Below are positions 1 through 12,582 of a DNA stretch of 64,000 nucleotides, in pieces. The translations under genes were made by a program, and so were the position numbers. Under the pieces are notes generated by a model. It searched no databases and was not told the origin of the DNA. It saw only the letters and a list, made by a program, of their open reading frames with translations. Source of the stretch: Craterostigma plantagineum. Lineage: Eukaryota > Streptophyta > Magnoliopsida > Lamiales > Linderniaceae. The number at the start of each line of letters is the position of its first letter. Within the stretch, counting starts at the first letter, position 1. The stretch is taken from the NCBI GenBank assembly GCA_027422505.1, contig JAPQWV010000017.1:20151501-20215500 (forward strand). The letters are read 5' to 3'.

Positions 1-1320
1 AAAACGACCCACCCTTAACAGATAAAAGACGCGGGAAAAGCTTAGTATAAATTTCAATTTTAATCGTCTTCTTCACTGTAGCTTCTTTTCAATTTTCCAC
101 CACTGTAACATCAAACTCCATCAATAAGAAATTCTTCAACCCCGTGGACGTAGGATTAACCATAAGCCGAACGACGTAAATGCTTCATGTTCATTCAAGT
201 TTATTAATGTTTGATAAAAATTTATTATGTTCTAAGCTTAATACCTATAACTCAGTTGTTGTTTCAAAAATATAAAACTAGTAGATATTCTGATCAAATA
301 GAGCTAGGCTGTCGATTCTTGTAGCTGAACCAATCCACTGACTACATAGTTCTACTTAATTTTTTTTATGATTTATTGTTGAATAATTCAGTGCATTATT
401 GGCCTTGAATGGGTTCTCTACTTTTATAATGGCCATTCCACCAAAGCTAAAAATGTTTGCTTTCATGAATCTAATTCCTTTTCTTTAATATGTGGGGGTG
501 TGCTATCTTTCAAACGTACAATTAGATTTATTTATTTTTCTTTAGATCGTTATGTTTTTGGATTTGTCAATTAAAAGATACTCGAGTACTGAAAATCTTA
601 CAAATTAGTTGGCAAATCATGTTCTTAAGTCAACATAGCATATTTTTCCCGACTTATTTTTCCGTAAAACATAATTAGATATATGAGGATAACGATCAAA
701 GTACAATAACCAAATATAATGATTCGCAAAATGTTAAAAGGGTAAACACTAACAAAAATGCTCTTATCAACCTTTTTTTTTTCTTTTGTTATTTGGGAAT
801 TTTCCCCTTGCTATTTTGACAAAAAACACACCAATCAACCTTTGCCGTCAATTTCTTTCCTTTTCCAACACATTATTGCCAAGAATAATCACAATAACAG
901 AACATAAAAATCACCGCTTTAATAAACGCATTCTTTTCATTCAGAATCAGAAACCCCACTTCCATGCAAAATATATATCTATTGTTCTCAGAATCATACC
1001 ATTCCACACATCTTCCTTTAATTAAAGATAATAAAAACAAGAAAAAAAAAGGCTAGCTTGAACTTTTATTTGCCCTTTTTCTTATGCCGATGCTGTTCCT
1101 TGCGTTGCCACAAAGCAGAATATATAATATACATATATAACCTCAAAACCTATCATATAGTATTATTCTTATTTACAATACTCCAAAAAAAAAAGTGGGA
1201 CAAAAACATATTCTTACCCATGCAAGTAGCTAGCTCTTGGTGTACTGAGATTCTTATTACGTACCTTCATGTACTAATAACACATTATTTCCTAAAAATA
1301 CATATTACAAAAACTAAAAA
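1..1320. other. Intergenic DNA and 3' flank of the receptor kinase gene
   Basis: This AT-rich stretch has short homopolymer runs and only stop-interrupted reading frames. No conserved protein, tRNA or structured repeat could be seen. The part next to 1321 should contain the 3' UTR of the minus-strand receptor kinase gene. Confidence 0.6.
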
Positions 1321-4300
1321 TTATACGTCGGCCGCAAACTTATTGCAGCAATTAAACTTGCACGGATCGGCCTCGACGAGCATCTGAACAACCTCGTTCA
1401 TCGTCGGCCTCAGTCCCGGCGCTTTGATCGTGCACCGTATTGCGATCTTAAGCGCTTTGATCATATCTCCCTTGTAAGAAATCGAGACTCGCCTGTCCAA
1501 GACTTCGCCCGCCCCTTCCTTTGTCTCGACCTTCGTTGAAACCCAATATATGATGTTCTTGTTCTCGCCGAACTCGGGCTCCACGGGCTTTTTCCCGGTT
1601 ATTAGTTCCATCAGCACGACGCCGAAGCTGTACACGTCGCACTTTGTCGTCGCCTTCGAAGAGTATGCGTACTCTGTCGCCCGAAAAAAAAAAGATTAAT
1701 CTCATTACCGCGTTTTTTAAGACGCTAGCAATAGGGATATAAGAAAAAAAAAACTATTTCCTTTGCCAGATGGATCATTAGGGCTCTTTATCATTACCGT
1801 GTTTGTTATGCAATTACCATTTTACCCTTCAGTTATTGTTATTCTAATTATACCCTTACAAATCGTATTTTTCTCTCTTTACATAATTAAACTATAATAT
1901 ACCTATTAAAGATTTTAAATAAAAAACAAATATCTACATGCACGCGCATCGAGTGTGCATAAAAACTAAATTTTTCGTCGGAAAAAATACCAAGAACAGA
2001 AGTCGAATTTGTAACACTGACTACTCCGATCCCTATTTTCGACTCAAGTAAAATCATGCGATACATAAATTACCTGGAGCTAGGTAACCGTATGTCCCGA
2101 CGATGTCAGTCATGCTCGAGTAGTCCTTCGATCCTCGGGCCTGCAAAACCTTTGCGATCCCGAAATCGGCGACCTTCGGATGGTAATCCACGTCCAACAA
2201 TACGTTGGTCGACTTGATATCCCTGTGCACGATCGGCGGCACGAGATCGTGGTGTAGGTACGTCAAGCCCTGGGCTATCCCCAGTGCAATCCCGTGCCTC
2301 GTGGGCCAGTCGAGGACGTCCTTCACCCTGTGCAGCGCGTCCCACAGGTTCCCGTTCGTCATGTACTCATAGACCAGGAGGCTACAGTCCGAGCTCGAGA
2401 AGTAACAGTATAGCTTCACTATGTTCTTGTGCCTCACGCTCCCTAGGGTTTCGACCTCTGTCCTGAGTTCCTTGTCCAAGGTCATCTGATCGTCCCCCGA
2501 CGAACCGGTCAGGGACGAAGGGGCGCCCACATCTTTACCCGCCCTACGGCTCCATAGCTTCTTGACCGCCACTACGTCTCCGCTGTTGAGCTCGATTTTG
2601 TACACCGTGCCCGAGCCGCCGTACCCTACAATGTTTTTCTCGACCAGCGACTCGACGATCTCCTTCTGGTCGAAGCTAAGCCTGTGAAAGCTCTTGACGT
2701 CGTAGGTCAAGAAGTTCGAAGACGAAAGCGACTCCTCGCCCTCGGAAACCGCCTTGTCCTTGTGGAGCCACCTTTTGAGGAACAAAAGGGTCCCAACTAT
2801 CACAATACCGACCGATACTCCCACGAGCCACACGCAGTTCACCTTCTTACGGTCGTAGGGCCCCGGGCAGACGGGCAGCAGGCCCGAGGCGGGCGGATCG
2901 TCGTTTTCGGGCACGCAGAGGCCCGGGTTTCCCGAGAAGCTCTCCAAGACTCCGCCCTTGACGAACGAGGGCGGGATCGGGCCGGTCAGACGGTTGTTGG
3001 AGAAGTTTAGGGAGTTGGGCAGTAGCCCGGCCAAGCTGCCCGGGATTTTCCCGGTCAGGCAATTTCCCGAGAGGTCGAGGAGGTTGATGGACTTTAAGTT
3101 GGCGAGCGAGTTGGGGATCGAAGAGTCGAGGTCGTTGTTGGCGAGCATTAAGACGTTGAGGAGCCTTAGGTCGCCGATCTCGGGCGGGATTGGGCCCGAG
3201 AGGAGATTGTTGCTCAAATCGATCTTTACTAAGTTGCCCGCCTTGGAGATCTCGGGCGGTAATGAGCCCGAAACCCTATTTCCTTGAACGAAGAGCTGCG
3301 ATAGGTTTCGGGCGAACTGAATGGATTTCGAGATTGAGCCGTTCAGTCGATTGTTCGAGACGTCGATGATAGAGACGTGAGGGAGGGAGAAGATGCCCTC
3401 GGGAATTTCGCCGGTTAAACTGTTGTCGTCGATTCGGAAACGAATCAACGATTGACAATCGCCGTAGCTCCGTGGGATTTCGCCGGAGAAGTTGTTCTGA
3501 AGGAGGAGGAGGTAGTTGAGCTTCTTGCCGGCGCACAAACCCTCAGGCAATTCTCCGTAGAGCTGATTTTCGGACAAGTCGAGGCCCACTAATTCCGACG
3601 ATTTTCCTAGGTTTTTGGGGACTTCGCCGGTCAGAAAATTGCTGTAGAGGGACATGGTTTTCAGCGTCGTGGAATTGGAGATGATTCCTGGGATTTCGCC
3701 GGCGAGGCTGTTGTTGTAGAGCTGAAAAACCCTAAGCTTAGGTAGGCGGCAGATGGATTCTGGGATTTCGCCGGAGAATCTGTTGACGGACATGTCCAAG
3801 TCGGTGAGCTGAGTCAGATTCCCGAGCTCGCTGGGAATCTCGTCGGAGAGCTCGTTGTAGTACAGCTCGAGCTGTACGAGGTTGCTCAGCTTGCCTAGCT
3901 CCGGCGGGACCCGCCCTTTGAGGTAGTTGCCGCTGAGCTCGAGGTCGACCAGCGCCGTCATGTTGCCTATCGCCGGCGGTATCTCGCCGTAGAGCATGCA
4001 AGAGGTTAAAATCATGTACCTTAGGTTTCTCAGGGCGGAGATGCTCGCCGGAATCTTCCATTTGTTGAGCTTTCCGTTCTCGTTGAGGCTGAGGAACTCT
4101 AGGGCGGTGAGGTTGACGATCGAGGCCGAGGGGAAGTCGCCGGTGAAGAGGTTGTAAGAGAGGTCGAGGACCTTCAGGGAGGTCATCGGAGATAGGTCCG
4201 GCAAGGGACCGGAGAGGTACAGGCGGCTCATGTTGAGCTCTTGTAAGGAGGAGCAGCCGGCGAGCCCACGTGGAAAGCCGCCGTCGAAATCGTTGGATCC

Positions 4301-4639
4301 TAGGCGGAGGACGCGCAGGTGAGGGAGGTAGGAGCAGATTTCGCCTGGGATTTCGCCGGAAAGTGACCAGCTTGAGACGTCAATCTCGACGACGTTTCCT
4401 TCTCCGTCGCAGGAAACGCCGCTGTAGTTGCAGTAGGATTTTATTACACCGCCGCCGCTGCCGCCCCAGTTGGTTAGCGATGCCCCAGATAGGGTTTTCC
4501 TCGCGAGATTGAAGAACTCGTCGGCGGATTGAGAGACGGCGGCGGCCGATTGCTGGCCATGGTTGTATGACGTAAGAAAGAGAAGAAGGATGATGACGTA
4601 AAGTTTCTGGCTTTTTAAGGCCGTGCGAAGGAGAAGCAT
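1321..4639 (-). CDS. CEPR1: LRR receptor-like kinase, CEPR1/XIP1 type
   Basis: Exons 4639-2074 and 1673-1321 give 972 aa; Arabidopsis CEPR1/XIP1 is about the same length. The start chosen puts a hydrophobic signal peptide at residues 1-28. Next come a cysteine-containing LRR cap (CNYSGVSCD), about 20 LRRs, a second cysteine pair, one membrane span near 600-625 and a kinase. Seen in the kinase: glycine loop GYGGSG (about 670), VAVKK lysine (about 690), HRDIK (about 803), DFG (about 824) and APE (about 855). The single intron splits the E of APE. All catalytic residues are present, so an active RD-type plasma membrane kinase is expected. CEPR1 perceives C-terminally encoded peptides in nitrogen-demand signalling; XIP1 acts in vascular development (family knowledge). 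The reading frame stays open upstream to an ATG at 4852, but that extension carries a run of phenylalanines and would bury the signal peptide. Orthology versus another subfamily XI member is inferred. Confidence 0.9.
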
Positions 4640-4696
4640 TTCTGCTCCTGCTATTTTATTACAGCAATCGCAGGAAAAATGATCAGAGAGGTTTAG

Positions 4697-4736
4697 AAAG
4701 AAGAAGAAGAAGAAGAAGAAGAAGAAGAAGAAGAAG
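4697..4736. repeat. GAA/AAG trinucleotide microsatellite in the kinase 5' leader
   Basis: About thirteen AAG units on the plus strand, reading as CTT/TTC in the transcript. The tract lies about 60 bp upstream of the chosen kinase start, probably in the 5' UTR. CT-rich leaders are common in plant genes. Confidence 0.85.
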
Positions 4737-4852
4737 GAGAAAGAGCAATGGTTTGTCTTGTTTTTTGGTTGGATATGTACTAAAGCTTGAGAAGGTAAGA
4801 AGAAATATATAAGTGGAATGATAGATGGGATCATTTGCTTGTGCAGTAGCAA

Positions 4853-6078
4853 AGCAATGACACTGCAGAGGATTAATCGACGATGATGATGATGATGATG
4901 GGAGATGAGAGAGTAAGTGCATATCTTTGCATAAAGAAGCTTTTTTCCTCTTTTTTTTTTAATGTATTATACCCTTCCACTAATTCTCTCAGAGAATATA
5001 GACGCAAGAAGGATCGACTTTCATGTAAGAAGGAAAACGAAAACAATGTATAGGATAAGATGTTTTGTTCCAAAATTTGAGTGATGTGTGTTGGATCCTT
5101 TTAAGCCTCTTTGGATGGTGTGTGCCAAGTGAAGACTTGATTTTTTTTTATGGAAAAAGTAAATAAGTAGAAGTTCTTGATTCTATATGTAAGTATTTGA
5201 GCATTACCTTTTTTTTTTGGATTGGCTATATAACATCGTGTCGTGGAAAGATGTCTTTTGCCTTTAATGTCATTATTTAGCTCGTGGGTCCAATTTAAAA
5301 TCAATTGAAATTTACAGAATGTTTAACGATATGCCACAATGTCGCTTTTTTTTGTCGACCAAAAAATTGATCATTTTTCCCACATTTTGATTAAGTTCAA
5401 CTTGGATTAATATGTACTCGATTAAATGAATTTTTTTTTTATCAAGGTTTGCTATATAAAATTTTTTAGATTTTTCTTGAATGTTTCCAATATGTTTTGA
5501 GAGGCTTCATTGAAAAATAATTTATTTTAGAATATAAGTTTTGATACATTTTTTTTAACTTGGAAAACTAAAGAATCATATCAAATGGAATCGTGTTAAA
5601 TCAAGTCACATTTGGGGTTTTATCTAAATAAAAAATAATCAGGAGAATCTAGTTTTAAATCATTGAGTAAAGAATGCTGTTGATATTCAGAAAGAAAGGA
5701 AAACATGGGTACTTACGAATAAATTATTCAGAATCTAAGTAGATTATCACATCATCTAGCCCTGGATTATAAACAATTACAAAACCACCCTGAACTCGTA
5801 GCAACGTCTAGTCGGAAAACGATTTAACAATTATATATCTAATGTGCTTGAATCGAATATTTTAGTAGCTTTATCAGGTTCTCATCTATTTGTAGTGGGA
5901 ATATATCTTCTCTTATTTCTTATATTACTCTTATACATAAATACTTGTCGTAGCTTGAGCATTTTAAGAGAATATTTTTATAGCATGAGAATATTTTTTC
6001 CCTTCGTATTGGGAATTTTCGAAAGAAAAATTAGTAGTGTCATTACCATTCACAACGTATTTTACCAATATTTGCCCC
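4853..6078. other. Divergent intergenic region between CEPR1-like and PSRP6 genes
   Basis: About 1.2 kb of AT-rich DNA containing a short GAT microsatellite (4880-4900). It must hold the promoter of the minus-strand kinase. No further gene or transposon was recognised. Confidence 0.55.
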
Positions 6079-6080
6079 AA

Positions 6081-6112
6081 GGCCCATTACATATTGGGCT
6101 TGTAAAGGCCCA
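6081..6112. promoter_or_regulatory. Cluster of GGCCCA/TGGGCT (site II-like) elements
   Basis: GGCCCA occurs at 6081-6086 and 6107-6112, with TGGGCT at 6095-6100, about 115-145 bp upstream of the PSRP6 start. Such TGGGCC/T elements are known TCP-bound sites in promoters of plant ribosomal protein and organelle-biogenesis genes, which fits the adjacent gene. Confidence 0.65.
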
Positions 6113-6225
6113 TTTAATCACCGCGATAAACCAAAGTTATCCACAAAATATAAAAAGGAAAATTTTATCTAATCATCTCATCGTTCCATTCCATTGAATC
6201 TGAACCAAACCTAGCGATAGAAAAA

Positions 6226-6549
6226 ATGTCGGTCTCGGCGATATTCGGCACAAGGCTGGTAATCCCCCTCAAGCCCACCGCCTACTCCGCCGTCGCCTCT
6301 AAGGCGTCGCCGCCGTCTAGACTCCCCGCCGGCGACGTGGATTTGACGATTGAGTGCTCGTCGCGGCCGCAGAAGAAGGCGACGAAGCACCACATGAAGA
6401 GTCGTCCACGCAAGACGAACCCCTCCGACATCCGGCGCGGCCCCGCCGTCTACCCTCCGCTCCCTCCTTTGCCGGCGGAGTGGTCCTTCGTTGCCGAGTC
6501 CGGCGGAGCTGCGGCGGAGGAGCCGCAAGAAGAGGCTGAGCCTCAGTGA
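6226..6549 (+). CDS. PSRP6: Plastid-specific 50S ribosomal protein 6, chloroplast precursor
   Basis: A single-exon 107-aa protein of about the usual family length. It starts MSVSAIFGT and has an S/A/P-rich transit peptide of about 45 residues. The conserved basic core follows: [15 protein letters not shown], then a lysine/arginine stretch and a proline-rich [13 protein letters not shown] segment. PSRP6 is a small plant-specific component of the chloroplast 50S subunit and is nuclear-encoded. The acidic, alanine-rich tail ([10 protein letters not shown]) is variable in the family. The coding region is GC-rich compared with its surroundings. The ATG at 6226 was chosen because it gives the conserved N-terminus; the in-frame stop is TGA. 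The upstream GGCCCA elements fit ribosomal-protein-type regulation. Confidence 0.9.
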   Translation: MSVSAIFGTRLVIPLKPTAYSAVASKASPPSRLPAGDVDLTIECSSRPQKKATKHHMKSRPRKTNPSDIRRGPAVYPPLPPLPAEWSFVAESGGAAAEEPQEEAEPQ

Positions 6550-7374
6550 TTTTTCTGCTTGTGTTGTTCTTTAAATGGATGTTGTTCTCTTTTTGTGTTG
6601 CGAATTGTTATTATTGCTATCATCGTGTTAAGATTTTGAACTCAATGCGATTATCATCCCCGTAAAATAAAGAACCGATTTCACTTGAATTCCTTAATTA
6701 TTTAATGTTTATAAATTTCGGTTGGAATCATAAAAGACATGAGATTCAAATTTACTTGGTCTTGAAACTTAATCGTGGTGTCGGGCGACTTTGCTTATAT
6801 TTCGAAGGATTTTTTAGACTAGTAATTGTGTATTTCAAAATGAATTATTTACCTTAGTTTTGAAAACGCAAATTAACTGTAGTTAGAAAATTATCTTGGA
6901 AACATTGAATACTCATTTATATAAACCGGTCCGGTTTGGAAAAACTAACTCGGTTTGCTTATGTGAAAACAATCGGTTCAATTCTGACTGTCTGGTTCTT
7001 CTAGGGTTTTATTATATTTCATTTCTTCCTCTCGAAACGTTAACTATCACCAATTTGGCTGAATCAATTTTGCGGAGAAATCTCCGAATCAGAGATTTTG
7101 TCTCTCGCGGAGGTGAAAAATTTTATCTTCTGTAATGTTGTGGAGACTCGTTCATTCCGATTTATCAGTTATATTCGTGCTCTCAGGTTTTGCGAATTTG
7201 AGGGAGGCTATCATTTTTTGGGGTTCTGAATGTTGTTTTGGTTCAATGCGTGCTGTTTTGTAATTTTACTGTTCTCGCCATGTGTTAGAAAGACTGTATT
7301 TTTTTTTTGACTCGTTTCTTTTTGCAGCTCTGTGATTTTTGTGTGTGCTAAGTTGATAGCATTCGTGTACGGCC
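6550..7374 (+). other. PSRP6 3' flank and PRP40A promoter / 5' UTR with probable leader intron
   Basis: No open gene is seen. The segment ending near 7135 looks like a 5' UTR exon. A CT/T-rich tract ending in CAG at 7325-7327 is a plausible acceptor of a leader intron, 47 bp before the PRP40A ATG. Confidence 0.45.
7002..7009 (-). promoter_or_regulatory. Telo-box (AAACCCTA on the minus strand)
   Basis: TAGGGTTT on the plus strand lies about 370 bp upstream of the PRP40A ATG, probably near the transcription start. Telo-boxes are common near the 5' ends of plant housekeeping genes. Confidence 0.45.
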
Positions 7375-10300
7375 ATGGCGGGCAACCCACCGCCATCTGG
7401 TTCACAGGTGGTAGCACCATTTCTTTTGTCTTTTTAATATTTGTTATTTAATTGTATGGTTAGTTCTTCAATTGGTCAAGTGGAAGTCTTGGTTGGCATG
7501 TAGGGTTTAAGTATTTAGTTCTGTATATGCATGTTTCGGGTCTCATTCTGGTGGTGAATATTTGGCAAATTTATAAATAAAAGTGAGTGGTAGAAAGCAG
7601 ACATTCATAAAATGTGTTAAAGAATTATAAACGGTTTAACGAATATTCCAGTATTGTATGTAACTTGCCTTATGAGTTTCATATAGTTAATTGGAAGAGT
7701 ATTTTTATGAACGGTTTTAATGTGTGCACGCCTGTCACAGTGGCCACCTCCAGCCTCTGGGTCAATGCCTCCTCAGAGTTTTGTGCCTCCATATTCCGTG
7801 CAGGTAAGCAATTTAGTTTAGTTTAATCTTCTCCAATAATTGATTTTTCGAGACTTAGATAATAAGCAATCTTGCTGGTTTTTCTTTGTCTCAGTACCGT
7901 CCAGGGGTGTTGCCACAACAAGTACAGGCATTTATACCTTCCCCAGCTCCTCAGCAGTTTCATCAAACGGGTCAAGTACCAAGTCATAGTATGCCTTCGG
8001 GTCCAACTCAACTTCCGTTTCCTCAAACCACACAACAAATTATGTCAAGACCTGCCCATATGCTCATCCCATCAAGCATGCCACAGCATCCGTCAACTGC
8101 CCCAAGCCATGGAGTGTCGTTTTCATCATCGTATACTGTGAGAAATTGACATTTTTTTAATTTTATGGAGGGGACAATCTTTTTTCATTTTAATATGCGT
8201 TTGATTCCTTTCCATTCCAGTTTGCACAACCTTCTTTTGGGTTGCCACATGGTAACGTTAGTATGTATTCTCAGTTCCAGCCTTCAAGCCAAATGCCAGT
8301 ATCTGTTAGTGCGGCTCAGCCGTGGTTGCAGTCGACTCAAAGTACCCAGGTTGTTTCACCGTTTCAACAAGCCAGTCAGCAGGCCAGTTCTGCAACTGCA
8401 GTTACGGTAAGTATACAGTTTTACTCGTTTTTTGAGATATGCTGATTTGCTTTTCATCCACCTATCTTTGAGTAACTAACGTAGAACCAGATGCTGTTGG
8501 TCTTTTTGTATTTCTCCCATTCACATTGTTTCTCGTTAAGCGACTGAATCTTTTCATACTTTGTGTCTGAAGTGACAAACATATTGTGGATACAAAAATT
8601 TATATCATGCTTTGCATTAATTCATTTATTTTTTCATGCTTTGCAGCGACTTAGATTTTTAACGTCACCTTATGTTATAGTGGGAATATCAAGGAAAATG
8701 ACATGCTGCTCACTCACTTCACACCTTTTCGTTCGGAAAATTGTGGAGTATTAACTCTCCATGGTTTTTTATTCAGGTAAGCAGTGATTCTGTCAGGGCT
8801 CAACCGACTGCTTCTGATTGGCAAGAGTTTGATGCTGCTGATGGGAGAAGGTGAATGTTTTATATGGTTTTTTGTGGATCATCCCCATTTATTTGTCAGC
8901 TTGTCTCAGAGGTCGATCGATCGAGAGTTGTGTGTTTCTGACTTGGTTTGCCACTTTCAAATCGAATGTATATTGTATAACGGAAATGAGATTAATCTCG
9001 TACTCTTAAAAAGTTATTTTGGAAATGGCACCATGTACCATGTGGCATGTATCTATCAATTTGTGGGTTTTGCTTATTCTCACGGGGCCAATTAGTTTTA
9101 GCGTTCGTTGGGTTTAAAATCTGGTCAGGTACTACTATAACAAGGTCACAAAGCAGTCAAGTTGGGAGAAGCCTCTTGAGTTGATGACTCCACTTGAGGT
9201 GAGTAACAATTTCAAGAGAGGTTTTGATGCTTGCTCTGGTGGTTACATCATTAATGTATGTAAACTGTCATTCTTGGTGGTAACCGACTGACTTCTCTGT
9301 GTTGTGTGATCCTTTTTTATCCCCAATCATGTCTCTTTCCACTGGTTACAAAAATCCTGTGACAGTGGGCACGCCAGAAAAATTTCAAGAATGCTGTATA
9401 TGTAGAGGATAATATTACTGTATGCTTTTATATGTGCGTATTTGATGATATCTATTTATTATTTGTTTTATGTTTTGACAGAGAGCTGATGCATCAACTG
9501 TTTGGAAAGAATTCACGACTCCTGAGGGTAGAAAGTGCGTAAAGTGCCTGTTTTGTTAGTCAAATACTGACAACTTAATTAAACAGTCATTAAAAGAAAT
9601 CTTGTATAAATCTTCCCTGAATTTCCATTATACTCAATTTTTTGGAACTTTTGCAGGTACTATTACAACAAGGAAACAAAACAATCCAAATGGACGATAC
9701 CTGATGAACTGAAGGTATATTCTGAGAATTTGTTCGTCTATTGATTCTTGATAACAATTATGAGATCTTTAAACTTAAAATTGACCATGTGCTTCAGTTA
9801 GCTCGTGAACATGCTGAAAAGGCCGCTGCTGTAGCACATCCAGAAATAAATGCTACCTCTACCATGGAGCAACCATCTCCACTCATTGGCTCTGATGCTC
9901 CCGCAACCACAAATATGGTTACTGAACCTCCTGTAGTTGCTGTGGTACAGAGTGAAACTGCAAGCACGATTGGGGTATCCTTAGTTGGGGAAACAGCTGC
10001 TTCCATTTCTTCTGAAGCTATGGGAAGTTCTGGTGCTCCAGTTTCAACATCAGTGTATGAAATGCTTTTTAAACATTATAAACTCTGTTTTGATGCTTAT
10101 AATTGCTTCGTTGGCATTTTTGACACAAATGTTTTTGATCATTATGGAAAATATATCATCTCATGGTGGGGCCAGTCCTTCGATGGGAAATTCTGTTCCA
10201 GATGGTGAGGTATGGCTACTATCTATTTTCCGTCCATCAATATATCTAGTTGAATATACTTTTAATATTTTACTTTGTCATCGTCACCTTACCTCTGTCA

Positions 10301-12547
10301 CAACCACCAGACCGTCCGTACTCGTTATATTCGACCTACTGTTTTACTATTGTTTTTACTATAATCATTTGTAGCAATTTTGTGCTTTTCTCTGCGACGA
10401 AGCTTGTTGTTTATCCAGAGCAAGAGATGTGCTGCACTGTAATAGGATCAACATATAGGGCATTTCGTTGCAAATAATGCTCTGTTGTGATTTTTCAGGA
10501 TATGAAGAAAGTTATGGATGTTGCTGTGAAACCAAATGCTAACCAACCAGACGAGAAAAAAGTTGATGATGGACCCTTTACATATGCTACAAAACAGGTA
10601 GAACTTGCATGTTTTGTTAATATTACTTAACTCTGGGAATTTGGGTCTCATATTTTTTTCACTTTTAGGAGGCGAAAAATGCATTTAAAGCACTGTTGGA
10701 ATCTTTGAATGTTGAGGCTGATTGGACTTGGGACCAGGTAATTCTAATATAACATTCCAGCTCTAATACGTGTTTTTTAATAACCGAGTTCTCATATTTA
10801 AATATAATTCTGTATCAGGCAATGCGAGTGGCGATAAATGACAAACGTTACGGTGCTCTTAAAACTCTTGGCGAACGGAAACAAGCATTTAATGAGGTGG
10901 TTCATCTTTTATGCATATACAATATATCTACAACTCTTCTGAAAATTAAAAAATTTGAATTTTTGTGACTTGATGCTGCTTTTCATTCTCATTTTATTTG
11001 TATGTATCCGCTACAGTATATAATGCAAAGGAAAAAGGTGGAGGCTGAGGAGAGACGTATCAGGCAGAGAAAAGCCAAGGAGGAGTTCATGAAAATGTTA
11101 GAAGTATGATATTAAGCGTTCTTCTTGCAAGTGAAGTGCTGCGTTCCCATTCCAGTCTTGTCCATTTCAGCATCATCTATCTAATGATCCCAGGATTCAA
11201 GTTAATAAATTGCAATATCTAGGACATTCATGCTTAAGTCACTTGCACTCGTTATGCATATTATATTTGCAGTATTTGTATCTTTCCATCACGTGAAATA
11301 AATCAACCACTTCAATTTTGTTTTAGGAATCCGAGGAGCTTACGTCATCTATGCGTTGGAGGTTGTTTTCTCCCAGATTTTTTTGTATGCTTACGCATGT
11401 GTGAAATTTGTCGTACTGAAAAATTGGTTCATTATCCAGCAAAGCCGTTGCAATGTTTGAAGATGATCAGCGTTTCAAGGCTGTCGAGCTTGAAGCAGAT
11501 CGTGAGGATCTGTTTAGAAACTACATGGTGGACCTCTATAAAAAGGTAAGCAGAACCAACACTCCTTCAATTGGTCTTTTGAATATATTGGTAAGCATGC
11601 TTTTCCTTTTGCCTGGTTGAATTAGACCATTTTAGATTGGCAATCAACTTATGATACGTGTTGTCCGTTTACTATTATGTTGATTTATGTATATGATCAG
11701 CATTTCCTGTGTTGTATCTTTGCAGCTGCACTTAAGTTTTTCTCTTTTCTGGACAACTCATAGCCTTTCTTGGAAGTTTCTCTTCTGAATAAATTTCAAC
11801 GATCAAGCATTCAAAATTATGTTTTGCCATTCTTGAGGCTCAATAGGTGCTATCTTCAATTTTTCAGGAAAGAGCAAAAGCTCAGGAGGAAGCACAGCGG
11901 AACAGGCTTGAATTTAGGCAATTCCTGGAATCCTGTAATTTTATCAAGGTGTGCGTTTGAAAAAATTCTTCATCTTGCCTGTCTACACTGTCTTATACTC
12001 CATTCTCACAGTGCCTGATTGTTATGAATAATGACTAATGTGTTCTCAATTTCTGCTGTATAGGTGGATAGCCAATGGCGTAAGGTTCAAGATCTCCTGG
12101 AAGACGATGAAAGGTGCACGCGTCTTGACAAATTGGACCGGCTGGATATATTTCAGGTCTCGAATTTTCATTTGTTTTTGTCAACATTTTGGTTACGAAA
12201 CATTTGACTCCTCAGCCTAAATACCTCTTGGACACATCAAGCTAATCTTTGGTTATTGCTGCAGGATTATATTCGTGACTTGGAGAAGGAGGAGGAAGAG
12301 CAGAAAAAGAGACAAAAGGAACAAATGCGACGTGCTGAGCGTAAAAATCGTGATGCATTTCGCAACTTGATGGATGATCATATAGCTGCCGGCACTCTTA
12401 CTGCCAAAACTCTGTGGCGGGACTATTGTCCGAGAGTATGTTATCTTTACAGATGCATTAAAACTATTTATCAGACTGCTATCCTCTTTGGTTAATGCAT
12501 GTACTAGGGCTTATACTCTCACACACACACACACACACACACACACA

Positions 12548-12582
<35 letters not shown>

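Noticed and set aside
2106..4512. Several 60-109 codon open frames opposite or out of frame with the receptor kinase gene
   Set aside because: These are shadow frames of a GC-richer coding exon with strong leucine-codon bias, and none shows family similarity.
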